Made by a program: the position numbers and the translations under genes. 64,000 nucleotides of DNA from AC-32 sp963766375. GTDB taxonomy: Bacteria; Actinomycetota; Thermoleophilia; Gaiellales; Gaiellaceae. Position 1 is the first letter of the stretch. The number at the start of each line of letters is the position of its first letter. This document shows, one piece after another, positions 43,914 to 53,276 of this stretch. The stretch is from the NCBI GenBank assembly GCA_963766375.1, contig CAVXZG010000019.1:434001-498000 (forward strand), read 5' to 3'. The notes beneath the pieces are model-generated. The model had not been told where the DNA came from. It made no database searches and saw only the letters and a program-made list of their open reading frames with translations.

Positions 43914-45656
43914 CTAGTCCTTCTGCGGCAACACCTGAATTCCAAGCTCAGCCAGGACTTCCTGCGCGATCGGGGTCGGCGCGCCGGTCAGTGGCTCCGA
44001 GCCGCTCGCCGCCTTGGGGAAGGCGACCACCTCGCGGATGTTGCGCTCGCCTGCCAGTAGGGCCACGAACCGCTCGATTCCGAGCGCGAAGCCACCGTGT
44101 GGAGGCGCGCCCATGCGCAGCACCTCGAGCAGGAAGCCGAAGCGCTCCTCGGCGTCCTCGTCGCTGATCCCCATCGCCCGGAAGATCCGCTTCTGGAGCT
44201 CGGGATCGTGGATCCGGATCGAGCCCGAGCCGAGCTCCCAGCCGTTCCAGACGAGGTCGTAGGCCTGGCTCAGGGCGGCGCCGGGATCGGACTCGATCAG
44301 GCCCTCGTCGCCCGGTCGGACCCCGGTGAACGGGTGGTGGCTGAACGTCCAGCGCTGCCCGTCCTCGTCCCACTCGAAGAGCGGGAAGTCGGTCACCCAG
44401 AGGAACTCGTTCCGTGACTCGTCGATCAGGCCGAGCTCCCGACCGAGGTGGTTTCGCACGGCTGAGAGAACCCGGGCGACCGTGCCCGGGGAGTCGGCTC
44501 CGAAGAGGACGGTCGCGCCGGGCGTCTCCGGCCGCACTGCCTCGAGCTCCTCCTCCGAGAGGAACTTCGCGATCGGCGAGCGCACCTCCCCCTGCTCGTC
44601 GAAGACGAGGTACGCAAGGCCTTTCCCACCCCACTCCTTCGCCAGCTCCTCGAGCGACGCGAGCTCGGCTCGCGAGAGCTCCTGCGGCACGGTCAGGTAC
44701 TGCACGCTGGGCGCCCCGGCGAACACCTTGAACTCCGAGCCTCGCGTCACCTCCGTGGCGTCGTGCAGCTCCAGCCCGAAGCGCAGGTCGGGCTTGTCGG
44801 AGCCGTAGCGCGCCATCGCCTCGTGCCAGGTCAGGCGGCGGAAGGGCCGGGCCGGGGCGTCGCGGCCAAGCGCCTCGAACGAAGCCGTGACGGAGCCCTC
44901 GAGCGCCTCGAAGACGTCGTCGCGCGTCGGAAACGAGAGCTCGAGGTCGAGCTGGCGGAACTCGAACTGGCGATCGGCCCGAAGATCCTCGTCCCGGAAA
45001 CAGGTGGCGATCTGGTAGTAGCGGCCGAAGCCGGAGACCATCAGCGTCTGCTTGAACAGCTGCGGCGACTGCATCAGGGCGAAGAAACGGCCGGGTTGCA
45101 GCCGCACCGGCACGAGGAAGTCGCGCGCGCCTTCCGGCGTGGCCTTGCTCATGTTGGGCGTCCAGATGTCGACGAAGCCTTCGTCGTCCATGAAGCGGCG
45201 GATCGCTCCGACGACCGTGGCGGAGAGGCGCAGGTTCCGCTGCATCTGCTCGCGCCGCAGGTCGAGGTAGCGGTAACGCAGGCGCAGCCCCTCGTCCACG
45301 TTTTCCTCGTCGAGCTGGAACGGCAGCGGCTCGGAGCGCGAGACGATCTCGAGCTCGTCCACCTGCAGCTCGACCTCGCCGGTGGGAAGGTTCGGATTGA
45401 CCGCTTCCGGGGCGCGGGCAGCGACCTCGCCCTCGGCGCGGATGACGAACTCGTTGCGGACGCCGTGCGCGACCTTGGCCGCCTCGGGCGCACGCTCGGG
45501 GTTGATCACGAGCTGCGCGAGCCCACTCTCGTCCCGCAGGTCGATGAAGACGAGCCCACCGTGATCGCGGCGGGTGGCTGCCCACCCCGCCAGCGCGAGC
45601 CGCTCGCCGATCTGGTCCTTGCCGAGGTCGCCTGCCTTCACGTCACGCCACCTCAT
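43914..45656 (-). CDS. aspS: Aspartyl-tRNA synthetase
   Basis: 580 residues, bacterial type. N-terminal OB anticodon domain (WAATRRDHGGLVFIDLRDESG), class II core (RYRYLDLRREQMQRNLRLSA, TPEGARDFLVPVRLQPGRFFALMQSPQLFKQ, RYYQIATCFRDEDLRADRQFEFRQLDLE), GAD insert and C-terminal motif 3 (GGFALGIERFVALL). It charges tRNA-Asp, possibly also tRNA-Asn if a GatCAB route exists. The ATG overlaps hisS (ATGA), the widespread hisS-aspS pair. Confidence 0.96.
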   Translation of the reverse strand: MRWRDVKAGDLGKDQIGERLALAGWAATRRDHGGLVFIDLRDESGLAQLVINPERAPEAAKVAHGVRNEFVIRAEGEVAARAPEAVNPNLPTGEVELQVDELEIVSRSEPLPFQLDEENVDEGLRLRYRYLDLRREQMQRNLRLSATVVGAIRRFMDDEGFVDIWTPNMSKATPEGARDFLVPVRLQPGRFFALMQSPQLFKQTLMVSGFGRYYQIATCFRDEDLRADRQFEFRQLDLELSFPTRDDVFEALEGSVTASFEALGRDAPARPFRRLTWHEAMARYGSDKPDLRFGLELHDATEVTRGSEFKVFAGAPSVQYLTVPQELSRAELASLEELAKEWGGKGLAYLVFDEQGEVRSPIAKFLSEEELEAVRPETPGATVLFGADSPGTVARVLSAVRNHLGRELGLIDESRNEFLWVTDFPLFEWDEDGQRWTFSHHPFTGVRPGDEGLIESDPGAALSQAYDLVWNGWELGSGSIRIHDPELQKRIFRAMGISDEDAEERFGFLLEVLRMGAPPHGGFALGIERFVALLAGERNIREVVAFPKAASGSEPLTGAPTPIAQEVLAELGIQVLPQKD

Positions 45657-46888
45657 TGCTTCAGCCTCTCGGCGAGCTCGGCGGTGGGAACCTCTTCGTC
45701 GGGCTGCCCGGGTCGACGGACAACGGAGCGCTCGAGGCCCCACTCGACGACCGCTCTGGCGCCAAGGCGGCGAGCGTGCGTGTGCTGGCCCTTGAGCGAG
45801 CGGCCGCCATAGTCGACCTCGGCGCGCAGGCCGCGGCGGCGCAGCTCCGTCACGAGCGGCATCACGCGCGGCTTCAGGTCGGCCTCGTGTACGGCCACGA
45901 AGACGTCGATCCCCTGCTCGTCCGCGGTGACGCCCGCCGCCTCGAGCGAAAGCAGCAGGCGCTCGATCCCTGCCCCAAAGCCGATACCGGGCGTCGGCTG
46001 CCCGCCGAGCTGCTCGATCAGCCCGTCGTACCGGCCGCCGCCGGCGATCGAGCTCTGCGCGCCGATCGCCTCGTCCACGAACTCGAAGGCCGTGCGGGTG
46101 TAGTAGTCGAGCCCGCGCACGAGGGTCGGCGAGAGCGTGAACTGCACGGCCTGGTCCTCGAGGTAGGCCTGCACCGCCTCGAAGTGAGCGCGGCACTCGT
46201 CGCAGAGCGCGTCGCCGATCTTCGGCGCCTCGGCGAGCGCCTCGAGCACCTGCGGGTTCTTCACGTCGAAGACGCGCAACGGGTTCGTCGCCCGCTTCTG
46301 GCGTGCGTCCTCGTCGAGGACGTCCGCATGCTCGTCCAGCCATGCGGTGAGGCGCTCGACGTACGCGGGCCGGCACTTGGCGTCGCCGATCGAGTTCAGC
46401 AGCAGCTTGTAGTTCGTGACTCCCAGGCGGGCAAGCAGCTCGTCGTAGAGCTGGATCACCTCGGCGTCGATCGCAGGGTCGGCGGAGCCGATCGCCTCGA
46501 CGGAGAGCTGCCAGTGCTCGCGGTAGCGGCCGCGCTGCGGCGCCGCGTACCGGTACATCGTCGCGATCGTGTAGAGCTTCACGGGCTGGCCCTGCCGGTG
46601 CAGGCCGTGCTCGAGGTAGGCGCGCGCGATCGGGGCGGTCGCCTCGGGCCGCAGCGTCAGCGAGCGGCCGCCGCGGTCCTCGAAGGTGTACATCTCCTTC
46701 TGCACCACATCCGAGCCTTCGCCGGCGGTGCGGGCGAAGAGCGCGGTGTCCTCGAACACAGGCGTCTGGATCGGGCGGTAGCCGTAGAGGGAGCACAGCC
46801 GCTCCGCCTCGCTCGTGACGAGCCGCCAGAGTGGCTGCTCGGACGGGAGGAGGTCGTGGGTGCCGCGAGGCGCCTCGAAGCTCGTCAC
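45653..46888 (-). CDS. hisS: Histidyl-tRNA synthetase
   Basis: 411 residues. APRGTHDLLPSEQPLW starts the class II core; TLRPEATAPIARAYLEHGL (motif 2 region), RYAAPQRGRYREHWQLSVEAIG, the His-specific LVRGLDYYTRTAFEF, GGGRYDGLIEQLGG and GFGAGIERLLL (motif 3) follow; the C-terminal 95 residues are the anticodon-binding domain. GTGA overlap with the upstream MBL-fold gene and ATGA overlap with aspS show tight coupling. Confidence 0.96.
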   Translation of the reverse strand: MTSFEAPRGTHDLLPSEQPLWRLVTSEAERLCSLYGYRPIQTPVFEDTALFARTAGEGSDVVQKEMYTFEDRGGRSLTLRPEATAPIARAYLEHGLHRQGQPVKLYTIATMYRYAAPQRGRYREHWQLSVEAIGSADPAIDAEVIQLYDELLARLGVTNYKLLLNSIGDAKCRPAYVERLTAWLDEHADVLDEDARQKRATNPLRVFDVKNPQVLEALAEAPKIGDALCDECRAHFEAVQAYLEDQAVQFTLSPTLVRGLDYYTRTAFEFVDEAIGAQSSIAGGGRYDGLIEQLGGQPTPGIGFGAGIERLLLSLEAAGVTADEQGIDVFVAVHEADLKPRVMPLVTELRRRGLRAEVDYGGRSLKGQHTHARRLGARAVVEWGLERSVVRRPGQPDEEVPTAELAERLKQ

Positions 46889-47523
46889 GAGGCGCGCAAC
46901 GGAGCCAGGAAAGGGTTGCGATCGAGCTCGTCGCCGATGGTCGTCGGCGGGCCGTGCCCGGAGTAGACGACGGTCTCGCGCGGGAAGCGCTCCGTGAGCA
47001 TCCGCAGCGACTCGACGAGCGTGTCCGGATCCGCGCCGGGAAGGTCGGTGCGGCCGACCGAGCCCGCGAAGAGCACGTCGCCCGAGAAGAGGCAGCCGTC
47101 GGCGTAGAAGGCGAGGTGCCCGGGCGAATGGCCGGGGACACGGAGAGTCTCGAACGCGATCCCCGCGAGCTCGAGGGTCTCGTCGCCCTTCAGGAACGTG
47201 TCGGCCGTGTAGCCGCGAGCCGGGACTCCCGGCGGGACGAGGTCGGGCAGATTCTCGAGCAGCGCGCGCTCGTCCTCGGCCATGTAGACCGGTGCGCCGG
47301 TGCCCTCCGCGAGCTCGGCGACGCCTCCGAGGTGGTCCCAGTGCCCGTGGGTGATCAGGATCGCGACGCAGCGGGCGCCGAGCCGGGCGAGCTCCAGCCG
47401 GAGCTCCGCCGCGTTCCCGCCCGGGTCGACGACGACCGCCTCGTCGGCCGCTTGCGAGGCACGCACGACGTAGCAGTTCGTCCCGACCGGGCCGAGCTCG
47501 TAGCGATCGACGACCAGGCTCAC
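46885..47523 (-). CDS. MBL-fold metallo-hydrolase (glyoxalase II-like)
   Basis: 212 residues with the metal-binding THGHWDHLGG motif (about 77-86), VPGHSPGHLAFYADGCLFSGDVLF and a C-terminal YSGHGPPT, all typical of glyoxalase II/YqgX-like hydrolases that split hydroxyacyl-thioesters. Its place before hisS-aspS is shared with many Gram-positives. The substrate remains uncertain. The start has no hexamer at the usual distance: TAGACT is 20 bases upstream, and an element with its own -10 box (47618-47613) lies about 90 bases upstream. Confidence 0.85.
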   Translation of the reverse strand: MSLVVDRYELGPVGTNCYVVRASQAADEAVVVDPGGNAAELRLELARLGARCVAILITHGHWDHLGGVAELAEGTGAPVYMAEDERALLENLPDLVPPGVPARGYTADTFLKGDETLELAGIAFETLRVPGHSPGHLAFYADGCLFSGDVLFAGSVGRTDLPGADPDTLVESLRMLTERFPRETVVYSGHGPPTTIGDELDRNPFLAPLRAS

Positions 47524-47596
47524 AGGGCGCTCACCGGAGGCTGAGTCTAACCGCGCCGCCGCGACCGGCTCGCGCCCCTATTTATGGCGCGCCCAG

Positions 47597-47641
47597 CCTC
47601 CTCCCCGCTGCGAGCGTACCGAGCCGCGGCGCACGCGTCTG
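47597..47641 (-). repeat. Intergenic element copy 4 and promoter (CAGACG-N17-TACGCT-GGGGAGGAGG)
   Basis: On the minus strand CAGACG (47641-47636) and TACGCT (47618-47613) are 17 bases apart and lead to CGCAGCGGGGAGGAGG. The flanking GTCACAGACGCGTGCGC is close to the promoter at 3003-3019 and the element at 12380. It points toward the MBL-fold gene and would give a leader of about 80 bases. It lies back to back with the cupin promoter. Confidence 0.5.
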
Positions 47642-47707
47642 TGACGGAATCGTGCCGGGACTGTGCCGGTGTTAGGTCACGCTCTGTCCCGGGTAGGATC
47701 GGCCGCG

Positions 47708-48058
47708 ATGCAGAGCTGGAACCTGCACGAGATCGAGACCCCTGGCGGGAGCATCTCGCCGGTCGTGCTCGACTCCGACGACGCCGCCCGCGTCGTCCTG
47801 ATCGGGCTCGACCCCGGCCAGGAGCTCGGCGAGCACCAGGTCAAGGAGCACGCGCTGGTGCTCGTCGTGGACGGAACAGTGCGCGTGGAGGCCGGCGGCG
47901 AGAGTCTCGAGGCTCCGAGCGGCACGCTCTTCACCTTCGAGCCCGACGAGCGGCACTCGGTCTCGACCGAAGGCGGCGCCCGGATCCTGCTCTTCCTCGC
48001 GCCGTGGCCGGGCCTGGGCCACTACCGCGGCCAGGAACAGGCGGCGACTTCCTCCTAG
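47708..48058 (+). CDS. Cupin-domain protein
   Basis: 116 residues forming one cupin barrel: LIGLDPGQELGEHQVKEHALVLVVDGTVRVEAGGE (motif 1, with the H-x3-E-x6-G pattern as HQVKEHALVLVVDG) and GTLFTFEPDERHSV (motif 2, His). Small cupins bind metals or act as isomerases or sensors; nothing narrows it here. TAGGAT lies 8 bases before the ATG. The stop shares CTAG with the convergent membrane gene. It diverges from the MBL-fold gene. Confidence 0.8.
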   Translation: MQSWNLHEIETPGGSISPVVLDSDDAARVVLIGLDPGQELGEHQVKEHALVLVVDGTVRVEAGGESLEAPSGTLFTFEPDERHSVSTEGGARILLFLAPWPGLGHYRGQEQAATSS

Positions 48059-48486
48059 CGCTTCCAGGGCTGGCGCTGAGGCAACGGCTGGCCGGTGCGC
48101 TTCAGGTAGGCGCGGTACATCGCGCGGTCCATCAGGTACATGAACGGTAGGAAGAAGGCCGTGTAGACGAGGGTCACGAGTAGTCGCGTCCCGACCGCCT
48201 GATTGCTGTTGACGAAGGAGAAGGCGAGAAAGATCAGCGGGAAGAAGAGCAACGCCCGCTTCCCGACCTTGGTCCAGGAAGGCGCCGCAACCTCTCGCGC
48301 CGGCCGCCCGCCCCGGCCCTTTTGAGGCTGGCGCTTGGCGTCACGCTTGCCGTTGCTCGGGGAACGGGGCTGCTCGAGCTCGTCCGGGTCGACTTCCACC
48401 TCGTGGCCTTCGTCGTCGACGTAGACGTACTCGTAGTCGTGGCGGCGGCCCTTCTGGCGTCGCCGGCGCTGCTTCTTGGTCGGCAT
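48055..48486 (-). CDS. Two-span membrane protein with basic N-terminal tail, unknown
   Basis: 143 residues. A very basic start (MPTKKQRRRRQKGRRHDYEYVYVDDEGHEVEVDPDE) turns into an acidic stretch, then a basic linker and two membrane helices (RALLFFPLIFLAFSFVNS and LLVTLVYTAFFLPFMYLMD). The tail is likely cytoplasmic. Similar 'KKQRRRR' plus YEYVYVDEEGNEV proteins occur in Actinobacteria without a known role. TAGGCT lies 6 bases before the ATG. It stands alone between the cupin and hutI genes. Confidence 0.7.
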   Translation of the reverse strand: MPTKKQRRRRQKGRRHDYEYVYVDDEGHEVEVDPDELEQPRSPSNGKRDAKRQPQKGRGGRPAREVAAPSWTKVGKRALLFFPLIFLAFSFVNSNQAVGTRLLVTLVYTAFFLPFMYLMDRAMYRAYLKRTGQPLPQRQPWKR

Positions 48487-48506
48487 GGCGCAAGCCTAGC
48501 GCGGTC

Positions 48507-49749
48507 TCAGCGAGTCCAGGCAACCTCGCCGTGCCGGATGACGGTGGTCACGAGATCTCCGCCGAGGTGGTAGGCGAGGTGCCGCCAGTCCGGTGCGTCC
48601 AGGAGCACGAGATCGGCGTCGTACCCGGGCACCGCGCGGCCGATTCGGTCCGACCGGCCGAGCACGTGCGCCGCGTTGACCGTGCAGGCCGCGAGGGCCT
48701 CCTCCGGCGAGAGGTGAAGCTGCGTACAGGCGAGCGAGCAGACGATCGGCAGGCTCTCGCAGAACGAGCTGCCTGGGTTGAAGTCGGTGGCCAGCGCGAT
48801 TGCGGCCCCCGCATCTGCGAGCGCGCGCGCCGGCGGCATCGGGCGATCGAGGAAGAGCGCGCTGACGGGGAGCAGCACCGCCACCACCCCGCTCGCCGCG
48901 AGCGCCCGAACGCCTTCCGGCCCCGTTGCCTCGAGGTGGTCGACCGAGCGCGCGCCGAGCTCGATCGCCAGCGGCACGGCGCCTCGCTCCGTGAACTGGT
49001 CAGCGTGCAGGCGTAGCGCAAGGCCTGAGTCACGGCAGGCCTCGAGGTAACGCCGGGCCTGCGCGGGCTCGAAGGCGCCTTCCTCGACGAAGACGTCCGC
49101 CGCCTCGGCGAGCCGCGCCGCCTCAGGGAGCACCGCGGCCAGGATGAAGTCGAGATACAGGTCGGCGTCGGCAAACTCCGGCGGCACGGCGTGCGCACCG
49201 AGCCAGGTCGGTACGCCTCCCTCCGCTGAGATCGCGCGCAGCGACGCGAGCTCGGTCTCGCGGTCGAGCCCGTAGCCCGATTTCGACTCGAACGTCGTCG
49301 TCCCGGCGCGCAGCATCCAATCGCGGTGCCGGCCCACGGCGGCTTGCGAGCTCGGCCTCGTCCGCCGCCCTCGTGGCACGCACGGTCGAGAGGATCCCTC
49401 CCCCCGCGGCGTGCAGCTCCTCGTAGGTCGCACCGCCGGCGCGCAGGGAGAACTCCTCGACGCGATCGCCGGCAAAGCATGCGTGCGTGTGGCAGTCCAC
49501 GAGCCCCGGGATCGCACAACGCCCGGAGCCGTCGACCTCCTCGACCGCACCGTCGAGGCGCTCGAGCTCGCGCATCTGCCCCGTAGCCGTGATGCGCCCG
49601 CCCTCGCAGAGGACGAAGGCGTCCTCGAGCACCTCGACGCTGCCGAGAGCTTTCCCGCGGAGGGGCGCCTCGTCCCCTGCCGGGGTCACGAGCTGCGCGA
49701 GATCACGGACGAGCAGCCGCGAGGCCGCGGCCGGCTCGGCCCCGGTCAC
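48507..49749 (-). CDS. hutI: Imidazolonepropionase, frameshifted
   Basis: About 414 residues of the amidohydrolase superfamily: PGLVDCHTHACFAGDRVEEF (HxH metal site), TTFESKSGYGLDRETEL, LRLHADQFTERGAV (His), LATDFNPGSSFCESLPIVCSLAC (Asp). It opens imidazolone-5-propionate to formiminoglutamate. The frame is broken at about 49334-49346, after ADEAELAS and before VGRHRDWMLRAG. It is the last gene of the hut operon; the GTG overlaps hutU (GTGA). Confidence 0.9.
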
Positions 49750-51459
49750 CTGGGGGCCGAGGGCGGCGAGGGCAGCTCGAGGCCGTGCTGCTCTGCCGCG
49801 GCAATCGCCTCCGGGTAGCCGGCGTCTGCGTGGCGGAGGACGCCGGTGCCCGGGTCAGCGGTCAGCACCCGCTCGAGCCGCTCCGCCGCGTCGGCCGAGC
49901 CGTCGGCGACCACGACCATCCCCGCGTGAATCGAGTTGCCGATCCCGACGCCCCCGCCGTGGTGGACGCTCACCCAGGTCGCACCCGCGGCCACGTTCAC
50001 CAGAGCGTTGAGGATCGGCCAGTCGGCGATGGCGTCCGAGCCGTCGCGCATCGCCTCCGTCTCGCGGTACGGAGAGGCCACGGAGCCGGAGTCGAGGTGA
50101 TCGCGGCCGATCACCACCGGCGCCTTGACCTCGCCGCTGCGCACGAGCTCGTTGATCGCCAGGCCCGCTCGAGCGCGGTCGCCGTAGCCGAGCCAGCAGA
50201 TCCGCGCCGGAAGCCCCTGGAAGGCGACGCGCTCAGGCGCCAGAGAGAGCCAGCGTTGGAGGGCGGAGTCATCGGGAAAGAGCTCCAGCAGCATCCGATC
50301 GATGGCCCCGATGTCCTCCGGGTCGCCGGACAAGAGCAGCCCACCTGAACGGCCCGACACCGCGACAGAACAGCGGCCGGATATAGGCCGGGACGAAGCC
50401 CGGGTATGTGAACGCCTCCTCGACTCCTGCCTCTAGCGCCTCACCTCTCAGGTTGTTGCCATAATCGAAAACATAGCTGCCCGCCCGGACGTACTCGAGC
50501 AAGGCCCTCCACGTGGCGAGCGATCGAAGCCCGGCCCGGCGGAGGTACTCCTCGGGATCGCTCGCACGGAGCTTCGAAGCCTCCTCGACGGAGAGCCCGG
50601 CCGGGACGTAGCCGTTGAGCGGGTCGTGCGCGGCCGTCTGGTCGGTGACGAGGTCGAAGTGCTCGCCGCGACCGGCGAGCTCGGGGACGACCTCGGCGGC
50701 ATTGCCGAGCAGCCCCACCGACAGCGCCCTCCCCTCTGCAGCGGCCCCGCGGACCCTGGCCAGCGCGTCGTCCAACGACTCGGAAGCCTCGTCGAGGTAA
50801 CGGGTCTCGAGCCGCCGCTCGATGCGGGCCGGATCGACCTCGATGCACAGGATCGCCGCGCCGGCGAGCGTCGCGGCCAGCGGCTGGGCGCCGCCCATGC
50901 CGCCCAAGCCGGCGGTCAGGATCGTGCGGCCGGCCAGATCCGGCGAGCCGAAATGCTTCTCGCCCGCAGCGGCAAAGGTCTGGTACGTCCCCTGCAGGAT
51001 CCCCTGCGTGCCGATGTAGATCCAGCTCCCGGCCGTCATCTGCCCGAACATCGTCAGGCCGAGCGCCTCGAGCCGACGGAACTCCTCCCAGGTCGCCCAG
51101 CGAGGCACGAGGAGCGAGTTCGCGATCAGCACGCGCGGAGCCGCCGGGCTCGTCCTGAAGACTCCGACCGGCTTGCCGCTCTGGACGAGCAGCGTCTCGT
51201 CCTCGCCCAGGGTGAGCAGCGAGCGAACGAGCGCCTTCAGCGCCTCGTGGCTCCTGGCCGCCTTGCCCGAGCCGCCGTAGACGATCAGCTCCTCCGGGCG
51301 CTCGGCGACCTCAGGGTCGAGGTTGTTCAGGAGCATGCGCAGCGGTGCCTCGGTCGCCCAGGAGCGCGCGTTCAGCTCCGTGCCCCTCGGCGCGCGGATC
51401 GCGGAGAGGTCGCCGCAAAGCGCCTCGACCGTGGCGTCGAGCGAGCGGGTCGCGCTCAC
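49746..51459 (-). CDS. hutU: Urocanate hydratase, frameshifted
   Basis: About 571 residues: EELIVYGGSGKAARSHEAL, QSGKPVGVFRT, FGQMTAGSWIYIGTQGILQGTYQTF, GRTILTAGLGGMGGAQPLAATLAGA (NAD-binding) and, after the break, VHHGGGVGIGNSIHAGMV. It hydrates urocanate to imidazolone-propionate with a tightly bound NAD+. A frame break at about 50330-50335 (one extra T/A) splits PFRWAAL from SGDPEDIGAIDRM. The GTG overlaps the small membrane gene (GTGA). Confidence 0.93.
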
Positions 51460-51698
51460 GGCTGCCGTGCGCGGTCGCGCTCGCGGGCCCGCATCCGCCA
51501 CCAGGTGTACGCCGTCGCGAGCACGAAGGCGCCGACGCCTCCGGCGAGAGAGCGCGCCAGGCTGCTCCCGGTCAGCCAGGCGATCAGCACCACGACCGCC
51601 CCCAGCACCCCGTAGGCGATGGCGCTGTCCCGGTACGGGTGCTTGGACGGAGTAGCCCGCCGCTTCGTGGGCGGTGCCTGCCCGTTCCCGCTCGTCAT
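51456..51698 (-). CDS. Small two-span membrane protein inside the hut operon
   Basis: 80 residues. A basic Lys/Arg/Pro start (PPTKRRATPSKHPYRD) precedes two membrane helices (SAIAYGVLGAVVVLIAWL and SLAGGVGAFVLATAYTWW) and an Arg-rich tail (RMRARERDRARQP). It is locked between hutH and hutU by ATGA and GTGA overlaps, so it is translated with them. It does not resemble a histidine transporter, which would be far larger; a helper for a permease or a membrane anchor is possible but not shown. Confidence 0.7.
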   Translation of the reverse strand: MTSGNGQAPPTKRRATPSKHPYRDSAIAYGVLGAVVVLIAWLTGSSLARSLAGGVGAFVLATAYTWWRMRARERDRARQP

Positions 51699-53233
51699 CG
51701 CAGCTCCCCGACCTCGGTTTCGACTGCCTCCACGAGCGAACCATCGCCGATCGCGGCCGCGACGACCTCGATGTCGGACGAGAGCGGCCGGTCGTCGCGC
51801 AGGCGCGGCGACAGCGAGCGGACGAACTCCCGCGCGGCGCGAACCCCAGCACCGGGCTGCAACGGCGCCAGGAACTCGACTGCTTGCGCGCCGGCGAGCA
51901 GCTCGATCGCCAGCACGCGCTCCGCGTTCGCGAGCACCTGCCAGGCCTTCAGGCCCGAGGCGTTCCCCATCGAGACGTGATCCTCCTGGCCCGCGCTCGT
52001 GGGAATGGAGTCCACGCTCGCGGGGTGCGCGAGCACCTTGTTCTCGCTGACGAGCGAAGCGGCCACGTACTGCGGGATCATGAACCCCGAGTTGAGCCCC
52101 CCGTCGCCGGTCAGGAACGCCGGCAGCCCGCCGGACAGGCTCGGGTTGACGAGGCGCTCGACCCGCCGCTCGGCGATGTCCGCGAGCTCGGCGACCGCCA
52201 TCGCCAGCGCATCGAGCGCAAAGGCAAGGGGCTGACCATGGAAGTTCCCGTTCGAGACGAGCATTCCGTCCTCCACCAGGACGAGCGGGTTGTCCGTGGC
52301 GGAATTCAGCTCGGTCGAGACCGTGTAGTCGATGTAGTCGAGCAGGTCGCGGCTGGCGCCGTGCACCTGCGGTGCGCAGCGCAGCGAGTACGCGTCCTGA
52401 ACCTTGTCGCACCAGCGATGGGCCTCGTTGATCGCCGAGTCCTCGAGCAGATGGAGCACGTTCGCCGCCGAGTCGACCTGCCCGCGCAAGGGCCGTAGGG
52501 CGTGAACCTGCGGCAGGAAGCTCGTGCGCGAGCCCTGCAACGCCTCCAGCGAGAGCGCGCAGGCGATGTCGGCGGTCTTGGCGAGACGCTTCGCCCGCAT
52601 GAGCCCCAGGGCGCCGAATGCGGCCATGAACTGCGTCCCGTTCACGAGCGAGAGGCCTTCCTTCGCCTGCAACCGCACCGGCTCGAGCCCCACCGCCTCG
52701 AGCGCGGCCGCTCCGGGCAGCCGCCGCCCGTCCACCCAGGCCTCGCCTTCACCGATCAGCGGCAGTGCGAGATGCGCGAGAGGCGCGAGGTCGCCGCTGG
52801 CGCCGACCGACCCCCGGCTCGGAACGTGCGGGAGCACGCCGTGGTTGAGGCACTCGATCAGAAGCTCCACGGTGACGACGCGCGCGCCGGAGTACCCCTT
52901 GGCGAGCGCGTTGGCGCGCAACAGCATCGCGGCGCGAACGATCTCGTCCGGGTATGGCTCGCCGACTCCACACGCGTGGCTGCGGAGGAGCCGCAATTGG
53001 AGCTCCTCGGTGAGCTCCTCCGGAATCGAGCGTGAGACGAACCGCCCGAAGCCGGTGTTCACGCCGTAGGTGTGCTCCTTCGTCCCGTGGGCGGCGCTCT
53101 CGACCACCTCGCGGGCCGCACCCATGCGCTCCCGCGCGGTGTCGGCCAGCGAGACCCGATCGTGGTGGACGGCGACGCCCCAGACGTCCGCGAGAGCCAG
53201 ATCGTCGCCCGTCAGCGCCTTGCTCTCGATCAC
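51695..53233 (-). CDS. hutH: Histidine ammonia-lyase
   Basis: 512 residues, full length. YGVNTGFGRFVSRSI, the MIO-forming Ala-Ser-Gly in GSVGASGDLAPLAHLAL (about residues 143-145), GSRTSFLPQVHALRP, and DNPLVLVEDGMLVSNGNFHGQPLAFALD are all in place. It deaminates histidine to urocanate. The GTG has TAGACT 6 bases upstream, so it heads the hutH-(membrane)-hutU-hutI unit, 43 bases after the ftcD stop. Confidence 0.96.
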   Translation of the reverse strand: MIESKALTGDDLALADVWGVAVHHDRVSLADTARERMGAAREVVESAAHGTKEHTYGVNTGFGRFVSRSIPEELTEELQLRLLRSHACGVGEPYPDEIVRAAMLLRANALAKGYSGARVVTVELLIECLNHGVLPHVPSRGSVGASGDLAPLAHLALPLIGEGEAWVDGRRLPGAAALEAVGLEPVRLQAKEGLSLVNGTQFMAAFGALGLMRAKRLAKTADIACALSLEALQGSRTSFLPQVHALRPLRGQVDSAANVLHLLEDSAINEAHRWCDKVQDAYSLRCAPQVHGASRDLLDYIDYTVSTELNSATDNPLVLVEDGMLVSNGNFHGQPLAFALDALAMAVAELADIAERRVERLVNPSLSGGLPAFLTGDGGLNSGFMIPQYVAASLVSENKVLAHPASVDSIPTSAGQEDHVSMGNASGLKAWQVLANAERVLAIELLAGAQAVEFLAPLQPGAGVRAAREFVRSLSPRLRDDRPLSSDIEVVAAAIGDGSLVEAVETEVGELR

Positions 53234-53276
53234 GCTGCGAGTCTATCCCGCGGCTCTCGGCGCTCCGGCCGCACGG

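Noticed and set aside
47577..47590. CCCCTATTTATGG as a -10 box for a short plus-strand ORF (MARPASSPLRAYRAA...)
   Set aside because: The ORF overlaps the minus-strand promoter element and then the cupin gene in another frame, and its sequence is low-complexity Arg/Ala.
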